A program made the translations under genes and the position numbers. A stretch of 64,000 nt of DNA from Acidobacteriaceae bacterium. Lineage in GTDB: Bacteria > Acidobacteriota > Terriglobia > Terriglobales > Acidobacteriaceae. Of this stretch, positions 1-9,288 are shown one piece after another (position 1 is the stretch's first letter; the number at the start of each line of letters is the position of its first letter). The notes below the pieces were generated by a model that was given only the letters and a program-made list of their open reading frames with translations, ran no database searches and was not told the DNA's origin. Location: positions 124,001 to 188,000 of the forward strand of contig JAJPKO010000010.1 of NCBI GenBank assembly GCA_021323655.1, in the 5' to 3' direction.

Positions 1-179
1 AAAAGAAAGGCGAGCTTATAAGATCGCATGCAGATGTCCTTTGAGCACGAATGTGATGAAGAATTGCTCTGCTGTTGAGGTACATGAGAATGATCAGGTG
101 AAAAGGGCCGAGGAGGGTATGAAAAAAATGTAAATGCGTGGAATGGGAGTCCTACGAGATTAGAAACCTTAAGAAAACC

Positions 180-1097
180 TTAATTCAGAACAGTGACGCC
201 AGAGGCATTCGCCTGCTCGTGTGCGTGATAAGACGAGCGCACCAGCGGGCCTGACTCGACGTGGCGGAAGCCCATCTTCAGCGCTTCCTGCTTCATGGAG
301 GCGAACTCATCGGGCGTGTAGTAACGGGCCATCGGGAGGTGGTCTTTTGAGGGCCGCAGGTATTGACCAATCGTGAGGACGTCTGTACCTACTGCGGCCA
401 GGTCGCGATAGACCTGAAGCAACTCGTCCATCTCTTCACCGAGGCCAACCATTACGCCGGACTTGGTGGTGACGGTTGGGTCCAGCTCCTTTGCGTATTC
501 CAACAGGCGCAAAGTGCGCTCGTAGCGTGCTCCAGAACGAACGGCGCGGTAAAGGCGCGGAACTGTTTCCGTATTGTGGTTCAGGATTTCCGGGCGCGCT
601 TCGATGACGGTGCGGATGGCTTCTTCATTGCCCTGAAAGTCGGGAACAAGGACTTCTATCTGGCAGCCAGGCGCCTGCTTGCGGATTTCGTCAATGACGA
701 GTGCGAAGGCGCGGGCGCCGCCTAGAATATCATCATCACGATTGACGCTGGTGATGACAGCAAACTTCAGCCCGAGTGTAGCGACGGCTTCGGCCACACG
801 CCGGGGCTCGTCGAAATCAATTGCGTCTGGGCGGCCTTTTGGGACCGCGCAGAACCCGCAGCGGCGCGTGCATGTATTGCCCAGCATCATGAAGGTGGCG
901 GTGCGGTGGTTCCAGCACTCGCCAATGTTGGGGCAGTGCGCCGATTCGCAGACGGTATGCAGATTCAGGCTGCGCGCGAGTTTCTTCAGATTGTGGTAAT
1001 TGTCGCCCATAGGCGCGCGCGCCTTCAGCCATTCCGGCTTGGGAGCAGGTTTGCGTGGAGCGAGATCAATCTGTACTAAATCGGCTGCGGTGGCCAT
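180..1097 (-). CDS. lipA: lipoyl synthase (radical SAM)
   Basis: 305 aa; [13 protein letters not shown] and [10 protein letters not shown] cysteine motifs typical of LipA. Confidence 0.97.
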   Translation of the reverse strand: MATAADLVQIDLAPRKPAPKPEWLKARAPMGDNYHNLKKLARSLNLHTVCESAHCPNIGECWNHRTATFMMLGNTCTRRCGFCAVPKGRPDAIDFDEPRRVAEAVATLGLKFAVITSVNRDDDILGGARAFALVIDEIRKQAPGCQIEVLVPDFQGNEEAIRTVIEARPEILNHNTETVPRLYRAVRSGARYERTLRLLEYAKELDPTVTTKSGVMVGLGEEMDELLQVYRDLAAVGTDVLTIGQYLRPSKDHLPMARYYTPDEFASMKQEALKMGFRHVESGPLVRSSYHAHEQANASGVTVLN

Positions 1098-1164
1098 GGC
1101 AATCTTCTATTGTACAGGGTCATGGCCCGCCGGGCCCATGGCCATCATGGTTTCAGGCGGCGCT

Positions 1165-3357
1165 TCACTTCGGCAGGACATCAAATGCAAACCGCTTGTA
1201 ATCCGCTTGAGCGAGCTTTGCTGCACCTTCTTTTACATGAAATGCTCGGTCTGCCGGAACATTCGTGAAGCTTTGTGTGGTTCCTGAAACTGGCCAGAAT
1301 ATCTCTATCTTTTCGACGGATGTCGCTTTGCCGAGACCGATGTGCTGACGCAGAGGATTGCCTCCAAAGCTGGAGCCGTATCCAATGGTGCGATACACGT
1401 GGCGCACTGTACCCTGGTCGCGAAAGGTGAGCGAAATGCGGGCGCCGAAGGCCGCGCGGTTGGTCTGTACGCCTTCGAGCGTAAGCGTGATCCAGTGATT
1501 GCCGTGGCCGGGGTTGCGGTAGAGCACGGGTTGATAGGTATCACCGGGAAAAGCGCCGCCCATTTCTTCAATCACATCTTCATTGCCATTGTTTTCAAGG
1601 TCGGCAAAGGCAATGCCGTGGCCCTTTTGAAGATGGCCGAAGCCGCCGGAAGTGGTCACATCCTGAAAGTCTTTGCCGTTGTGGTTGCGGAACATGCGAT
1701 TGGGCAGCAGCGCTTCGTATTCCGGCTCTCCGGTGCCCAGATAAACATCGAGCCATCCATCGTTATCGAGATCGCCGAAGTTTGCGCCCATGGGAAGGAT
1801 GGCGCGGTCCAGATGCACCTCTTTCGCTATCTCCGTGAATGTTCCGTCGTGGTTATTGAGATAGAGACGCGGAGTGCCTGCATGAAAAGGATGGCCTACT
1901 TGAAAGCCCCCTACATCGTTCAGCGTCAGAGTGTAGTAGCCCAGGTCGAGAATGTCAGGCCAGCCGTCGTTGTTATAGTCAAAAAACCACGCAGCAAAGT
2001 GGTCGCCATGGTCGGTCAGGTGCGCCTGCGCGGTGGCGTCCACAAATTTGCAGCTACCTCCCTGCGCGGTCTCGTTGCGAAAGAAGCGATTATTGCCGCC
2101 CTGGACAGAGATATAGAGATCAGGGCGCCCATCATTGTTGGAATCACCCCAGGCCACGCCCTTTACATAACCGAGATTCGCCACGCCGCACGCTGCGCCA
2201 ACTTCGGTGAATGTGCCGTCGTGATTGTTGTGGAAGAGTAGCGATGGGCGCCGCTCGCGCCCCACAAACAGGTCCAGCCATCCGTCATTGTCGTAGTCGG
2301 CCCAGGCCGCGGTCTGCGTGGGACCGTTATAGAGCAGCCCGGCCTCTTCGGTCACGTCAGTAAACGTGCCGTCGCCATTGTTTTTTAGCAGCGACATCGG
2401 GTATTCGCCGAACTTGTCCCACCACCCTCCGCGCAGCACGAGCACATCCGGGTGGCCATCGTTGTTGTAGTCCGTTTCAACGATGTTGAGCCCACCGAGT
2501 TCTCCTGTGAGTCCGGCCTGGTGGGTCCGGTCACTGAAGGTGCCGTCGCCGTTGTTGTGGAAGAAGTGCATCGGGTCGAGCGGCCCGGAGGAAGACAGCA
2601 TAATATCGAGCAAGCCATCACCATCGAAGTCTTCGACGATGATGCCCCCTGCATGTTCTGTTACTCCCAGATTCGCCTGCGGCGCAACGTCGGGAAATTC
2701 ACTGATGTCGTATTCCGATGCAAAGCGGCTTTCGGGAACCAACCATTGCTTCGGAACCTTCGCCGGATACTGCCCCAATTGCATATAGGCGATGTTCAGC
2801 AGCCAGCGCGCGATGTCGTCTTTCGGGTCATGTTCGAGCAGCCACGTGTATTCGCGGACGGCTCCTTCGGCCCCGCGCGTGCGCATGTGAATGCCTGAAC
2901 CTTTGATGGGAAAGATGCAGGACATTTGCATGTGCATGTCGTTGCAGTTTTCCTGCTCACCGAGGCGCAGATAGGCCACGCCCAGGCTGCGGTGCCAGTC
3001 GCGTTCGACCTCGGGGGGCATGGTGGAGAATTTGCGGAGCTTTTCGAGTTCGTCTACGGATGCGGCGCTTTCTCCGGCGCGCAGAAGCTCCTTGCCCAGC
3101 TCGAGCCGGACGGTGATTTCCTGCTCGGGCGTGAGGTTGCGCTCAAGCAGCGCGCGGTAATATTTCGTGCGCACGGCCGGTTTGTTGGGGTCGGCTTTCC
3201 AGTCGTTTTGCGCGTAGATCAGGCGGAGGCGGGCTTCCATTTTGGTGGTGCTCGCCGACTGGGGCAGTGCTGCGCTGAAAGCAGCGCCGAGAGCTATGCT
3301 GCAAACTGCAAACCTGATTCTGCGCATGGATGGAACTTTATCACTCAGGTGAGGCAA
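1165..3357 (-). CDS. TPR + FG-GAP/VCBS repeat protein with C-terminal ASPIC/UnbV-like domain (CRTAC1 family)
   Basis: Repeated DxDxDGxxD motifs (DFDGDGLLDI, DYNNDGHPD, DYDNDGWLDL, DLDNDGWLDV); C-terminal VEKIEIFWPVSGTTQSFTNV; signal peptide. Confidence 0.88.
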   Translation of the reverse strand: MPHLSDKVPSMRRIRFAVCSIALGAAFSAALPQSASTTKMEARLRLIYAQNDWKADPNKPAVRTKYYRALLERNLTPEQEITVRLELGKELLRAGESAASVDELEKLRKFSTMPPEVERDWHRSLGVAYLRLGEQENCNDMHMQMSCIFPIKGSGIHMRTRGAEGAVREYTWLLEHDPKDDIARWLLNIAYMQLGQYPAKVPKQWLVPESRFASEYDISEFPDVAPQANLGVTEHAGGIIVEDFDGDGLLDIMLSSSGPLDPMHFFHNNGDGTFSDRTHQAGLTGELGGLNIVETDYNNDGHPDVLVLRGGWWDKFGEYPMSLLKNNGDGTFTDVTEEAGLLYNGPTQTAAWADYDNDGWLDLFVGRERRPSLLFHNNHDGTFTEVGAACGVANLGYVKGVAWGDSNNDGRPDLYISVQGGNNRFFRNETAQGGSCKFVDATAQAHLTDHGDHFAAWFFDYNNDGWPDILDLGYYTLTLNDVGGFQVGHPFHAGTPRLYLNNHDGTFTEIAKEVHLDRAILPMGANFGDLDNDGWLDVYLGTGEPEYEALLPNRMFRNHNGKDFQDVTTSGGFGHLQKGHGIAFADLENNGNEDVIEEMGGAFPGDTYQPVLYRNPGHGNHWITLTLEGVQTNRAAFGARISLTFRDQGTVRHVYRTIGYGSSFGGNPLRQHIGLGKATSVEKIEIFWPVSGTTQSFTNVPADRAFHVKEGAAKLAQADYKRFAFDVLPK

Positions 3358-3363
3358 AGTGGT

Positions 3364-3783
3364 TTATTGCAGTAAAAGCATCTGCAACCTCCGACCAATT
3401 TCACAGTTTCGAGGCGGACATCCGACGGCAAACTTCTTGTTCATTTCTGCGCGGAGGTCGTCCTTGCTGTCTTTGGCCTCCCAATAGCCTCGCGGAAGGT
3501 TGAAGGCGTCGAGGAGGGCTGCATCAAGGCGGAGCGGATGCTTGCCTTTGCGGGTGAGGTGGTATTCGGGGACGACAGTCCAGTCAAACTGCTTCGCGCA
3601 TTTTACCAGCAATGTTTCAAAGGCGTGGCGCAGATTGCCTTCGTTATCGAAGTCGAGTTTGCCGAATTTTTCTAGCGTCTCGTAATACGCCTTAACAGGC
3701 GCGCTTGTGGGCTTGAGTTTGAGCGTTCCATCGTTCGCTGGAAGTTTACGGGGAAGGTCACTGCGATGACCATCTGTTTTACT
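3364..3783 (-). pseudogene. N-terminal fragment of a type ISP restriction-modification (helicase/methyltransferase) protein
   Basis: Reading upstream of the called ORF gives ...LKLKPTSAPVKAYYETLEKFGKLDFDNEGNLRHAFETLLVKCAKQFDWTVVPEYHLTRKGKHPLRLDAALLDAFNLPRGYWEAKDSKDDLRAEMNKKFAVGCPPRN, which resembles the N-terminal nuclease region of ISP enzymes; no start context and a stop after about 140 codons. Confidence 0.7.
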
Positions 3784-4117
3784 AGCGCAGCCGTTCGATG
3801 ACCTCAGGGCGCACCAGGTAGAGGAAGAAAATCAGGTTGACTACGACCATGAGCATGAGTTGAAGTTGGTGGAGATGGAAGACCATATATGTTCCGTAGC
3901 ACATGGAGAGGAAGGCGGCGGCAAGAGTGAGGGCCCATCCCCAGCGGCGCTGTTGCAGCAGTCCGCTGGCGGCGGCGGCAAAGAGCGCGCAGAGTACGAT
4001 CACCATCCAGGGGAAATGGCGGGTGATGACGCCGTACAGGCCAATACCGCAGAGAATGAGCATCCAGAGCGAGATGACGGCCATTCCGGGGAGGGGTCCG
4101 GTGATCTGTTTGGTCAT
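3782..4117 (-). CDS. small multi-pass membrane protein
   Basis: 111 aa, several hydrophobic segments; overlaps the downstream end of the cytochrome gene by 4 nt. Confidence 0.65.
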   Translation of the reverse strand: MTKQITGPLPGMAVISLWMLILCGIGLYGVITRHFPWMVIVLCALFAAAASGLLQQRRWGWALTLAAAFLSMCYGTYMVFHLHQLQLMLMVVVNLIFFLYLVRPEVIERLR

Positions 4118-4524
4118 AGCGTATGCAGATAGGCGAGCAGCGCCTGCAACTGTTTCTCATCCATGGTATTCCCCATGGCGGGCATCATGCCGCGTCCGTG
4201 CTCGATAATGTCGGTCACGCGGTCATCATTGGCTGGAGCGCCGTTGCGCAAATACTTTTTGCGGTAGAGGCCGAACAGCCCCGGGCCGTTCAATCCGGCG
4301 GTGCTGTCGGTGCGGTGGCAGCGCGCGCAGCGGCTGAGGAAGAGCTGCCGTCCTGCAGCTTCTTCTGGCGTGAGCTGATTGAGAGGCTTTGAGGGCGGCA
4401 GGGACGGACGGCATCCGGGAAGCATGAGCGCGCCCGCGAAGAGGGCCAAGGCCAAAACATATCGTGGAGGATTCACGTGAGGATTCAAGCGCTTTTCTTT
4501 TTCACCGGATGATGTCTCAGCCAA
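4114..4524 (-). CDS. c-type cytochrome, probable lipoprotein
   Basis: FLSRCARCHRTDS heme motif, GPGLFGL, MMPAMG, lipobox MLPGC; real start may be an internal GTG (VNPPRYVLALAL) near 4467. Confidence 0.82.
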   Translation of the reverse strand: MAETSSGEKEKRLNPHVNPPRYVLALALFAGALMLPGCRPSLPPSKPLNQLTPEEAAGRQLFLSRCARCHRTDSTAGLNGPGLFGLYRKKYLRNGAPANDDRVTDIIEHGRGMMPAMGNTMDEKQLQALLAYLHTL

Positions 4525-4792
4525 TCCTGAAGGGCCTGGTCACTTTTGTTTGCCACCCCTTGCCCATAGCGTGAAACTCAGTGACCACTTGAGGTGAGGG
4601 ACGGACCGTGATTTTCTCTTTCGGTAGCGACTTTTGCGGGCTGCGCTTGCCAGAGGACAATACACGGCGCAGGCAGACTGGAAGTCCCGAAAAAGGAACA
4701 GCATTCGCAACGTCCTCGCTGCTCCATTCCGGGTTTTCGGAGTCAAGTGGATCGAACTCGAGTTTCACGTTGTTTCTCTCATTGTAGGACAC
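4483..4792 (-). pseudogene. BrnA-like antitoxin with C-terminal frameshift
   Basis: ENPEWSSEDVANA...LPKEKITVRPSPQVVTEFHAMGKGWQTKV; the next frame continues as QALQDWLRHHPVKKKSA* (stop near 4485), matching the BrnA layout after a 1-nt loss. Confidence 0.68.
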
Positions 4793-4824
4793 ATGATCCC
4801 TCGTGCAAACATAGACGCAAGGTC

Positions 4825-6411
4825 CTAATTCGCCTCCGCAATCGCCTCGACAATCTTGTCCATTGCGGCCCGGGTGTTGTCAGTCACCGGAGAGTGGTCG
4901 TTGCACAGGACGGAGAAGGCCAGCGTGCGACCGCTGGCAGCGATGAGGTATCCGCTCAACGTATGCACCTCAGCCAGTGTTCCTGTTTTGGCGAAGACCT
5001 TGCCCTTCAGCGGACTGTTTTTGAAGCGGTTTGACAGCGTACCGTCCACTCCGCCGACGGGCAGGGATGCGCGATAGACCTCGCCCCAGGGCTGACGGGC
5101 CGCGTAGGTCAGCAATGTGGTCGCTGCGCGCGGAGTGATTACGTCCTGCGGCGACAGGCCGGAGCCATCTACGAAGAAAAATCCGTCGGGTGAGACTCCA
5201 GCACTGGTGAGGAACTGCCGCACCACGCGCGCGCCCTGTTCGATGGAGCCATCCTCGCCTTCGGCCTTGCCCAGGAGCCGCAGCAATATCTCTGCATGCA
5301 GGTTCTGGCTCACTTTGTTCACTACGGTCACAATCTGCGCCAGCGGCGGAGAGGTGCGTTCGGCCACGATGCGTGCATTGGCAGGCGGCGTAAATGGAAG
5401 CTGTGTTACGGTCAGAGGTTTTAATGCTATGGGCTGATGTGTTTCAGCGTTGAAGTCCTGCGTGTCACCGGAGAGCCGATGGCTCGACTGCACCGTACCA
5501 CTAATCTGGATACCCTTTGCGGTGAGCGCCTGGGCAAAGATATCGCCTGCAAACTTAGCCGAGTCCTGCACGGTGATGCCAAAGTTCTGGGGCTTGCTGC
5601 CTTGCGGAATGGAGCCGAAGGCGCGGAGAACGTTCTGGTCTACTTCGCGGTCCAACCCAAGATGCGATGGCGTGCCTGCCGTGGAGGTGACAACTTCATT
5701 CCTGAGCAGCAAGGAATCGCCTGGCAGTGCCAAATCCCATGTAGCCAGGGCGGTATCGCCAGCATTCGCGCCGGGGGAAATGGTAAGGGTGCGGGTATTG
5801 TCGTTTACCGTGAGTGCGGAGGCGGGCGCTCCATAGTCCCACATCAGGTCGTCCTGTCCCCAACCTGATCCATAGCGCTCATAGGTAAAGAGCGTATCGT
5901 CTGCAACCAGGGTGCCGTCGAGCGATCGAATGCCGCTTGAGGCCACCTGCGCGGCCAGATCATCGAGCGCCTGCAGAGGATGGTCTTTGGAAAATTCAGA
6001 GTGACTGTTGTAAGGATACGTGCGTGCTGAGATGGAAGGATCACCTCCTCCTATCAGGCGGAGTGATCCGCGCAGGCGGCCGCCGGAATCCAGCGTCCCT
6101 TCTGCGACGACATAGGTCTTCATGCGGAAATCCGGGCCCAGCAGAGCGAGCGCTGTTGCCGTGGTAAATAGTTTGGCGTTGGATGCGGGCTGAAAATACT
6201 GTTCATCGTTCAGCGCGAATACGGGGCTGCCATCGAGCCGGACGACGGAGATGCCCCAATGCGCGCGCGCTACCATCGGGTCTTTTAGGATGGCCTGAAT
6301 TTCAGCGGCGAGCTGTTTATGATTTACACGATGTTTTTTGGCGAAAACGGGCAGCGTGCAACAAAGGGCAAGCAAAAATGCAATGAGGGAAGAGCGGGCC
6401 TTGATACGCAT
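4825..6411 (-). CDS. dacB: D-alanyl-D-alanine carboxypeptidase / PBP4
   Basis: PASNAKLFTTATAL (SxxK), VDGSGLSPQDV (SxN-like), KTGTLAEVHTLSGY (KTG); start chosen at MRIKARSSLIAFLLAL. Confidence 0.93.
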   Translation of the reverse strand: MRIKARSSLIAFLLALCCTLPVFAKKHRVNHKQLAAEIQAILKDPMVARAHWGISVVRLDGSPVFALNDEQYFQPASNAKLFTTATALALLGPDFRMKTYVVAEGTLDSGGRLRGSLRLIGGGDPSISARTYPYNSHSEFSKDHPLQALDDLAAQVASSGIRSLDGTLVADDTLFTYERYGSGWGQDDLMWDYGAPASALTVNDNTRTLTISPGANAGDTALATWDLALPGDSLLLRNEVVTSTAGTPSHLGLDREVDQNVLRAFGSIPQGSKPQNFGITVQDSAKFAGDIFAQALTAKGIQISGTVQSSHRLSGDTQDFNAETHQPIALKPLTVTQLPFTPPANARIVAERTSPPLAQIVTVVNKVSQNLHAEILLRLLGKAEGEDGSIEQGARVVRQFLTSAGVSPDGFFFVDGSGLSPQDVITPRAATTLLTYAARQPWGEVYRASLPVGGVDGTLSNRFKNSPLKGKVFAKTGTLAEVHTLSGYLIAASGRTLAFSVLCNDHSPVTDNTRAAMDKIVEAIAEAN

Positions 6412-6444
6412 TTTTCTCCTTGCCGCGAAGTGTAGCATCTTCGT

Positions 6445-7341
6445 ATGGCCTTCACGCACCGCCGCAACGCAATATGGAAATTGCGCACCCGCTCGCTGGC
6501 ACTCGGCAGGCGGACGCTGGTGATGGGTGTGCTGAATGTCACGCCGGATTCCTTCTCAGATGGCGGGCAGTTTCTTGATATGAACGCGGCGATTGCGCAA
6601 GGTTTGCGCATGATCGAGGATGGAGCCGACATTCTCGACGTTGACGGCGAATCCACGCGCCCGGGCCAGCAGCAGACCGTCTCCGCAGAAGAAGAGCAGG
6701 CGCGCGTGCTACCCGTGATTGAGGGACTGCGCAAGGTACAACCAGACGCCATTCTCTCCATTGATACTTATAAGGCCTGCACTGCTGTGGCTGCGGTGCG
6801 GGCCGGTGCCGAGATTGTGAATGATGTGAGCAGCTTTTTGTGGGACCAGGAGATGGCCGCAGTCTGCTCGCAATGGAAGTGCGGAGTAGTCCTGATGCAT
6901 ACGCGCGGCAAGCCTGACGAGTGGAAGTCTCAGGCAGCACTGAAGCCGGACGAGGTCCTGCCTCTGGTCAGAGATGGTCTGGGAGAACGGCTCGCAACCG
7001 CGCTTGCGACAGGCATCGAGCGCGAAAAGATCGTCCTTGATCCCGGTTATGGTTTCGGCAAGCGACTGGACGAGAATTATCCACTGCTTGCGCATCAGAG
7101 TGAATTGCTGGAACTTGGGCAACCGCTGCTTGCCGGGGTTTCGCGCAAGTCGTTTCTGGCGCATGCGCTCAGGCAGCTTTACCAGGGAAAGGATGCGCCG
7201 ATGGAAGCGCGTCTGAATGCAACGGTTGCTGCCACGGTTGCAGCCATTCTTGGCGGGGCCTCTATCGTTCGCGTGCATGATGTTCGTCCAGCGACAGAAG
7301 CTGCGCGGGTTGCGGATGCCATTCTGGCAGCAGCGAATTAA
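6445..7341 (+). CDS. folP: dihydropteroate synthase
   Basis: MGVLNVTPDSFSDGG, DVDGESTRPG, DPGYGFGKRLDENYPLL, GVSRKSFL. Confidence 0.97.
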   Translation: MAFTHRRNAIWKLRTRSLALGRRTLVMGVLNVTPDSFSDGGQFLDMNAAIAQGLRMIEDGADILDVDGESTRPGQQQTVSAEEEQARVLPVIEGLRKVQPDAILSIDTYKACTAVAAVRAGAEIVNDVSSFLWDQEMAAVCSQWKCGVVLMHTRGKPDEWKSQAALKPDEVLPLVRDGLGERLATALATGIEREKIVLDPGYGFGKRLDENYPLLAHQSELLELGQPLLAGVSRKSFLAHALRQLYQGKDAPMEARLNATVAATVAAILGGASIVRVHDVRPATEAARVADAILAAAN

Positions 7342-7970
7342 GACTTCACTCTCAGTCCTTTAACCAGCAAAGCGGTCACCGTCTGGGCGAGGCCTCGCGG
7401 AGATTGTCTTCCGCGCTTCAGTTCTCCGCCTGCGATAAGCTGCGTCAATCCATGAACCAGCGACCATGCCGCCACTGCGATCGTTTCTTCATCGCCATGC
7501 AATGTGCCGCTCTCCAGAGTTTTTCTGACAGAACCCCTCAGCAGCTCGTATGCGTGCTGAGCAGCCTTTTGTAATGAAGGCCACTGATCGAAGCCACCAA
7601 AAATTCCGCCGAACATTACCTGCAGATGTTCCGGATGGCCGACCCCGAATTCGACATAGGCCACCCCGCTGGCGTTCAATGCGGCCACTGCGTCTTCAGG
7701 GTGCTGGTCCAAGGCGGACTGGAGGGCCTGGCTGAGCATCATGAAGCCCTGCTCAGCAATGGCGGCGAGGAGGTCTTCCTTACTGCGGAAATGGCGGTAC
7801 GAGGCGGCATGGCTGACGCCCGCCCTGCGGGCCACTTCGCGAAGACTGAGCGAATGCGCGCCATTGGAAGATATTTCGGCCAGCGCTGCGTCTATGAGTG
7901 CGTTTCGCAGATCACCGTGGTGGTAGCCACGCTTTCGCGATGGTGTGCCGGCTTTTTTCTTTGCGACCAT
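7338..7970 (-). CDS. TetR/AcrR family transcriptional regulator
   Basis: N-terminal HTH: DLRNALIDAALAEISSNGAHSLSLREVARRAGVSHAASYRHFRSKEDLLAAIAEQGF. Confidence 0.93.
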   Translation of the reverse strand: MVAKKKAGTPSRKRGYHHGDLRNALIDAALAEISSNGAHSLSLREVARRAGVSHAASYRHFRSKEDLLAAIAEQGFMMLSQALQSALDQHPEDAVAALNASGVAYVEFGVGHPEHLQVMFGGIFGGFDQWPSLQKAAQHAYELLRGSVRKTLESGTLHGDEETIAVAAWSLVHGLTQLIAGGELKRGRQSPRGLAQTVTALLVKGLRVKS

Positions 7971-8019
7971 GTTGACACTGGAAACATCTGTATTATATCA
8001 ATGTTTCCAGTGGTAACAT
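7969..8019. promoter_or_regulatory. probable TetR operator pair between divergent genes
   Basis: ATGTTGACACTGGAAACAT (7969-7987) and ATGTTTCCAGTGGTAACAT (8001-8019) form an inverted pair with perfect 12-bp cores (CACTGGAAACAT/ATGTTTCCAGTG). Confidence 0.75.
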
Positions 8020-8037
8020 CGGAACAGGAGAGTGGCC

Positions 8038-9009
8038 ATGAAGTACGCAGTCTGGATTCTTGTATGGATCGGCACCGCATCTTTGGCAGGATGCAGATTG
8101 GTTGCCGTGGCGACAGCGCCGGGGAAAAAGCCGGCCCAGACGCGGAGTCAGGAGGCCCTGAAGGCGGACGCGCTCTTCTGGGAGACGTTCCATGGCGGCC
8201 GTTATGACCAGATTCCCGAGGCGCTGAATGCAGAGACGGCGGCGTATCTGGCCAACCCCTCGGACGCGGTCACGGCGGCGCATGTGGCCTTTCTACATAC
8301 ATGGCGCGTGTCGGAGATGGCGCGGCTGGACACTCCTCCTGCGACCATCACAGACGATATCGTGCTTGGTCAGAAATATTTTCAGGAAGCCGTGAAGCTG
8401 AATCCACATGAGGCAAGATACCAAGGATTTTTGGCCAGCATGATGCTGGCGGAGGGGAGCATCAACCAGGACGAAAAGCTCACCCGGGATGGATATTACC
8501 GTCTGCTTGACGCAGTGAAGGCCTGGCCGGAGTTTAACCTGTTTACTGCCGGGTACGTCATGAGCCAGCAGCCTGCCCACTCTGAACGCTACCAAAAAGC
8601 GATTGCCTGGCAATGGGAGACGCTCGACCGCTGTGCTGGCGAAAAGATTGATCGCAACAACCCGGATTTTTCCCGCTTTATGCATCAGGCCACGACAGAG
8701 GGGCCGAGGCGAGTGTGCTGGAATTCATGGATTGCGCCGCATAACTTTGAAGGCTTCTTTATGAATATGGGTGACATGCTGGTAAAAGAAGGCGACTGGC
8801 AGATGGCCCGGAAGATTTATGCTCAGGCAAAACTGTCACCTACTTATGGCCAGTGGAAATATAAGGACGTGCTGGAGCAAAGGATCGTGGGCGCGCAGGC
8901 GAACGTTGTGAGCTTCAACAGCAACGACCCGAAACTGGACAAACTCCATCAGCGTATCATGATTGACACGCCGGTGGCCTGCATGGCGTGCCACGAATCC
9001 ACAAAATAA
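8038..9009 (+). CDS. lipoprotein with C-terminal CxxCH motif, unknown function
   Basis: Lipobox SLAGC; C-terminus IDTPVACMACHESTK; divergent from the TetR gene. Confidence 0.75.
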   Translation: MKYAVWILVWIGTASLAGCRLVAVATAPGKKPAQTRSQEALKADALFWETFHGGRYDQIPEALNAETAAYLANPSDAVTAAHVAFLHTWRVSEMARLDTPPATITDDIVLGQKYFQEAVKLNPHEARYQGFLASMMLAEGSINQDEKLTRDGYYRLLDAVKAWPEFNLFTAGYVMSQQPAHSERYQKAIAWQWETLDRCAGEKIDRNNPDFSRFMHQATTEGPRRVCWNSWIAPHNFEGFFMNMGDMLVKEGDWQMARKIYAQAKLSPTYGQWKYKDVLEQRIVGAQANVVSFNSNDPKLDKLHQRIMIDTPVACMACHESTK

Positions 9010-9288
9010 AGGGATTACGGGAGGACGGGCTTCTCGGATACCGTGGTGCCGCCTTTTTCCGGGAATAGGAAAAAGATTTCCATTGCGGGGTCAGAATATT
9101 GCCTTTTCTCTCTTGAGAAAGGGACCATCCTGCTGTCTTTCGGGCGAGAAGGCCCTGCCTCGCCACGGATTTTCATAAAACTAGGCGATTCGAGCAGTTT
9201 TTCTCACTTCCAAGTGCCGCCGCACTATGGCACGCCTCGTGCTACATAACAGGCGCGGAGACGGATTGGCCCTCCGGGAGGTTGGAAG

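Noticed and set aside
1342-2241. Long + strand ORF (299 aa) opposite the CRTAC1-like gene
   Set aside because: Antisense shadow ORF of a high-GC gene; no recognisable domain, and the - strand frame has clear FG-GAP repeats.
9010-9288. Possible riboswitch or small gene upstream of the Wza-like gene
   Set aside because: No known riboswitch core, and the small ORFs there lack support; treated as ordinary leader sequence.
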